In this document: one piece after another, positions 61,545 through 64,000 of the stretch
Layout: the number at the start of each line of letters is the position of its first letter
Position numbering within the stretch: the stretch's first letter is position 1
From: an uncultured Lachnospiraceae bacterium
Lineage (GTDB): Bacteria; Bacillota; Clostridia; Lachnospirales; Lachnospiraceae
Reading direction: 5' to 3'
Assembly: GCA_910587935.1 (NCBI GenBank)
Contig: CAJUNP010000002.1
Span: 82,823-146,822, forward strand
Length of the DNA stretch: 64,000 nucleotides
The notes under the pieces: generated by a model
The model's database searches: none
Told to the model about the DNA's origin: nothing
The model's input: the letters and a program-made list of their open reading frames with translations, nothing else
Made by a program: the position numbers and the translations under genes

Positions 61545-62240
61545 TTACTCTCCAGCCCATTTATATCCAAATCCGATTTCTGTCAGAAGCTTTGTGGGGA
61601 CATTGGGGTCATCTTCGATTTTTCTCCGCAGCCTGCGGATATAAACAGAAAGGGTATTGTCATCCACATAACTGCCGTTCCCATCCCAAAGGCGGTCTAA
61701 GATCAGTTCCCTTGGCAAAATACGGTTTGGATTTTTCAGGAACAGGCAGAGCAGCTTATATTCCACCAATGTCAGTGGCAGTTCTGTTTCTCCCTTCCAG
61801 CAGACCCGCTCCGACATATCAATTCTGATCCCATTCGATTCTAAAATCATGTCACTCTTATTAAATTGTGCAAAGCGGCGCAGCAATGCGTTGATCCTCG
61901 AAAGAACCTCTCCCAATTTAAACGGTTTGGTAATGTAGTCATCCCCACCCATGTCCAGCCCTCTTATAATGCTGATCTCTTCATCCGAAGCGGTCAGGTA
62001 AATAATCGGGACAGCAGAAGTCTTCCGTACTTCTTTACAAACATCAAAGCCTGTCCCATCCGGCAGTGTGACATCCAGCAGTAAAAGGTCATACCGGCCG
62101 CCCTGGAAGAATTGATACGCCGCTTTTACGGTACGGGCATTATCCACCTGAAAACCATTCTTCTCCAGCGTATATTTCAGGCCTTCAATCAAGCTTAAAT
62201 CATCTTCCACATATAATATCTTTTTGTCTTTCATGTTCAT
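61545..62240 (-). CDS. OmpR-family response regulator
   Basis: 231 residues from ATG at 62240 with AGGGAAG upstream. The receiver has Asp56 as phosphoacceptor (YDLLLLDVTLPDG) with Asp13-Asp14 and Lys near 106 (YITKPFKLGEV). The C-terminal winged helix ends SVYIRRLRRKIEDDPNVPTKLLTEIGFGYKW. It is partner of the downstream kinase (six-base gap) and probably regulates the ABC transporter genes beyond. The frame extends upstream over the CHAP remnant, but that part is not related. Confidence 0.93.
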   Translation of the reverse strand: MNMKDKKILYVEDDLSLIEGLKYTLEKNGFQVDNARTVKAAYQFFQGGRYDLLLLDVTLPDGTGFDVCKEVRKTSAVPIIYLTASDEEISIIRGLDMGGDDYITKPFKLGEVLSRINALLRRFAQFNKSDMILESNGIRIDMSERVCWKGETELPLTLVEYKLLCLFLKNPNRILPRELILDRLWDGNGSYVDDNTLSVYIRRLRRKIEDDPNVPTKLLTEIGFGYKWAGE

Positions 62241-62256
62241 ACGCTTTCTTCCCTCA

Positions 62257-62553
62257 TTAACGTGAAGTTGTCCTAATATCATGATTTTCAAGTACAATTC
62301 CAAAGTGGTCATGAGCCGTGTTATGGAATACCCTGTCAAAAAGAACAATATCCCCAGCCGCAGGCTGAAAGGTATTGTCATTGCCATTATGATACTCAAT
62401 GCGGCTATCTGCCTGCGCCCACTCTTCCCAGGCTATACAACCAGCAAAAGAGCACGAGGATTCTTTCGGCCAGACCGGAATTTTAAATCCCGCTAACACG
62501 ACACAATGATATACAAATGCCGCACACCAAAGCCCATCAACCCCCATAAGCAT
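62257..62553 (-). pseudogene. CHAP/amidase-domain remnant
   Basis: A 98-codon frame with a catalytic-Cys segment GLWCAAFVYHCVVLAGFKIP and AAGDIVLFDRVFHNTAHDHFGIVLENHD, which carries the His, the pattern of CHAP-type amidase or endopeptidase domains. Normal members have more sequence on both sides: the start here has no ribosome site and the frame ends right after the His strand. It is a truncated relic wedged between the permease gene and the response-regulator gene. Confidence 0.55.
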
Positions 62554-62569
62554 GTATTATAGGATGCCC

Positions 62570-63790
62570 TTAAAGTATAAAAAATAAAACTATGATTTCC
62601 ACAGCCAGCAGAACCAACAGGGCATACAGCAGTATCGGCCAGGCTAAGACTCCCCCCGCGAGCAGGAGCATTACCACCGGAACCACATATTTCCGCGGAT
62701 GGTGCCACAGGTCGCTTTCAATCTTCCAGCCCCGGATGGGATAAAACCATTCCAGCAGCACAGACAACACCGCACTCTGCAAGGCAAAGAAAACAGCCCC
62801 TGCAATCATATGGACAGTGACGCTGCCGTTTTGTATCTGCCAGCTACAGAGGAATATCACATCTGCAGCCATATTACAAAGAAAGATAAACAGGCAGTAT
62901 GGAATGCAAAAGCGCCGTTTCTGTCCGGGCAGGAAACGGACTGCCTGCTCCAGATCCGGGTCACAGGACAGCAGGATACAGATAGGCGTATTTAAGGATA
63001 GAATTGCAAAACCCACCGGAATAACGGACAAACCAGCCATTTCGCTAAAAAAATAGGGCAGTACCAGGGCTACGCACCACATTACAACGGTATTAAGCAG
63101 ATAATTCTTATGGCAGCTCAGATACCGGAAAAAATACCGCCAAAGTGTTGCCCTTTTCCTCTGCCGGACCACATGGTAAGCTTTACCATGGCTTTTCTTA
63201 CTCTCCTTCTGATAAAAATCGTATCCGTCTGTTCTCCATAAAATCAAAACAGCAAACAGACCATTCACAAGCAGCAACAGGCCAACCAGGAGCTCATTTC
63301 CAAAAAACAAAATTGCGGACACTATGGCAGCAGCCCAGAGTCCACCCACATACCAGTATTTTCTCACGGAATAAACCGCGGCAGCCATAAAGACCGCATG
63401 GATCATGCAGAGAATCATTCCCACGATCTCTACCGGCTTCCAGGCAGAAACGGCCAGCAGGACCGCGAAAAGCAGCCCTGTCTTTGTAAGAACCGTATAG
63501 GCACCCAGCATCCCCACATAGGAGAAAACAAACTCCCGGCGTCGATGCGGCAGCATCAGCATAGCCGTAAGCTCCACTACGTTATCTTTGGAAGAAAGGG
63601 CCTGCCACATCACACCTGCAGTAAAGGCGCTGATCATCAGAACCCGGACAAACGATGCAATCTGCACCTGAAAGCCGGCAATGTACAGTCCCCAAAATAC
63701 AATTACATCCATGAAAAGAGTCCGGGGCAGCCGCTCATATTTTGCCCCAAACAGCTTTTTGGCAAAGGCTTTACCTGTCATTTTCATCAT
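62570..63790 (-). CDS. ABC transporter permease-like membrane protein
   Basis: About 406 residues with ten or so hydrophobic helices (e.g. TLFMDVIVFWGLYIAGFQV, YVVPVVMLLLAGGVLAWPILLYALLVLLAVEIIVLFFIL). It resembles the ABC-2 type permeases that follow a stand-alone ATPase gene; no other family is evident. The ATG at 63790 has GGAGG six bases upstream and overlaps the end of the ATPase gene by about 20 bases. Two other in-frame ATG codons follow within nine bases. Substrate unknown. Confidence 0.7.
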   Translation of the reverse strand: MMKMTGKAFAKKLFGAKYERLPRTLFMDVIVFWGLYIAGFQVQIASFVRVLMISAFTAGVMWQALSSKDNVVELTAMLMLPHRRREFVFSYVGMLGAYTVLTKTGLLFAVLLAVSAWKPVEIVGMILCMIHAVFMAAAVYSVRKYWYVGGLWAAAIVSAILFFGNELLVGLLLLVNGLFAVLILWRTDGYDFYQKESKKSHGKAYHVVRQRKRATLWRYFFRYLSCHKNYLLNTVVMWCVALVLPYFFSEMAGLSVIPVGFAILSLNTPICILLSCDPDLEQAVRFLPGQKRRFCIPYCLFIFLCNMAADVIFLCSWQIQNGSVTVHMIAGAVFFALQSAVLSVLLEWFYPIRGWKIESDLWHHPRKYVVPVVMLLLAGGVLAWPILLYALLVLLAVEIIVLFFIL

Positions 63791-64000
63791 GCAGAGCCTC
63801 CCGGATATCTTCGGCATTGATTTGCCCGCGTTCAAATGTCTGCCGGATCCTGCCGTCCTCCAGGACAAATACCCGGTCAGAAGTCAGCGTGATACTCTCC
63901 AGGATGTGGGAGGAAAACAGCACAGTTCCATGCTCCTTATACCCCGAAATCTGCTGGTACAGGTATTCCGTGCTCTGGAAGTCCAGCCCGCCCTCCGGCT
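63771..64000 (-). CDS. ABC transporter ATP-binding protein, C-terminal part
   Basis: The 3' end of a gene that continues past the right edge; about 75 residues are visible. EGGLDFQSTEYLYQQISGYKEHGTVLFSSHILESITLTSDRVFVLEDGRI is the region after Walker B with the D-loop (GGLD) and the His switch (FSSH). It belongs with the multidrug/antimicrobial-peptide type ATPases and pairs with the overlapping permease gene. Confidence in the family is good; substrate unknown. Confidence 0.85.
   Translation of the reverse strand, partial: PEGGLDFQSTEYLYQQISGYKEHGTVLFSSHILESITLTSDRVFVLEDGRIRQTFERGQINAEDIREALHDENDR

Noticed and set aside
62241..62399. N-terminal extension of the response regulator with hydrophobic residues
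   Set aside because: It is the CHAP relic read in another frame. The regulator receiver domain begins at the ATG at 62,240, which has its own ribosome site.
1..64000. CRISPR arrays, tRNA or rRNA genes, complete transposons
   Set aside because: Reading both strands I found no regularly spaced repeats, no cloverleaf or rRNA-like stretch and no transposase. A covariance search could still find a diverged RNA.

Overview
The window looks like a chromosomal segment of an anaerobic, fermentative member of the Clostridia, most likely Lachnospiraceae. This is inferred from gene content and signals, not from a marker gene. The points in favour are strong Shine-Dalgarno sites throughout, TTG/GTG starts, an F-type ATPase with a sodium-type c subunit, a pyruvate formate-lyase locus, DUF1858 and DUF402 proteins, a SleB-type cell-wall hydrolase, CwlD-type amidase and YaaH-type GH18 enzymes, and a large secreted beta-glucanase with FIVAR and Big_2 modules. 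I see no rRNA, tRNA, CRISPR array or complete insertion sequence.

Layout. 0-5 kb: a minus-strand catabolic operon led by an IclR regulator (medium-chain dehydrogenase, M24 peptidase-like protein, aldose-epimerase-like protein, DapA-family aldolase/lyase, enolase-superfamily enzyme). 5-10 kb: a queuosine-precursor transporter behind a long structured leader, a membrane-anchored protein with a degenerate C39-like domain, a methyltransferase and a small unknown. 10-16.5 kb: one giant GH16 protein gene. 16.7-24.1 kb: the complete atp operon. 24-33 kb: DUF402, cell-wall hydrolases, nucleotide salvage (comEB, upp), rpiB, a Sua5-type enzyme and two unknown membrane proteins. 33-35 kb: a mostly non-coding gap, mecA and a DUF1858 protein. 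35-41 kb: two ABC exporter half-transporters behind a LytTR/GHKL two-component pair. 41-46.4 kb: a split pyruvate formate-lyase locus, a MATE transporter, the activating enzyme and a ferredoxin. 46.4-56.3 kb: housekeeping genes (MerR regulator, dnaB, rplI, gdpP, an ABC-class ATPase, rpsR-ssb-rpsF, DUF951, sirtuin, DUF218, ECF sigma). 56.5-64 kb: an accessory region with two gene remnants, an FtsX-type ABC transporter with its own two-component system, a frameshifted kinase and a second ABC transporter running off the end.

Most unusual parts. (1) Pyruvate formate-lyase is split exactly before its glycyl-radical domain, which is a separate gene. Between the two halves lies a 67-residue protein whose N-terminal half is a paralogue of the radical domain's N-terminus, but whose radical loop is replaced by a C-x2-C-x6-C motif. 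(2) The 3' end of the large pfl gene is present twice with only synonymous differences, like a recombination scar. (3) Two perfect 9-bp direct repeats with a 21-bp period, the geometry of LytTR regulators, lie upstream of a promoter with a poor -35 in front of the ABC exporter genes. (4) The accessory kinase is broken in frame exactly at an A-AAA-AAG heptamer, where a -1 shift would restore the full protein.
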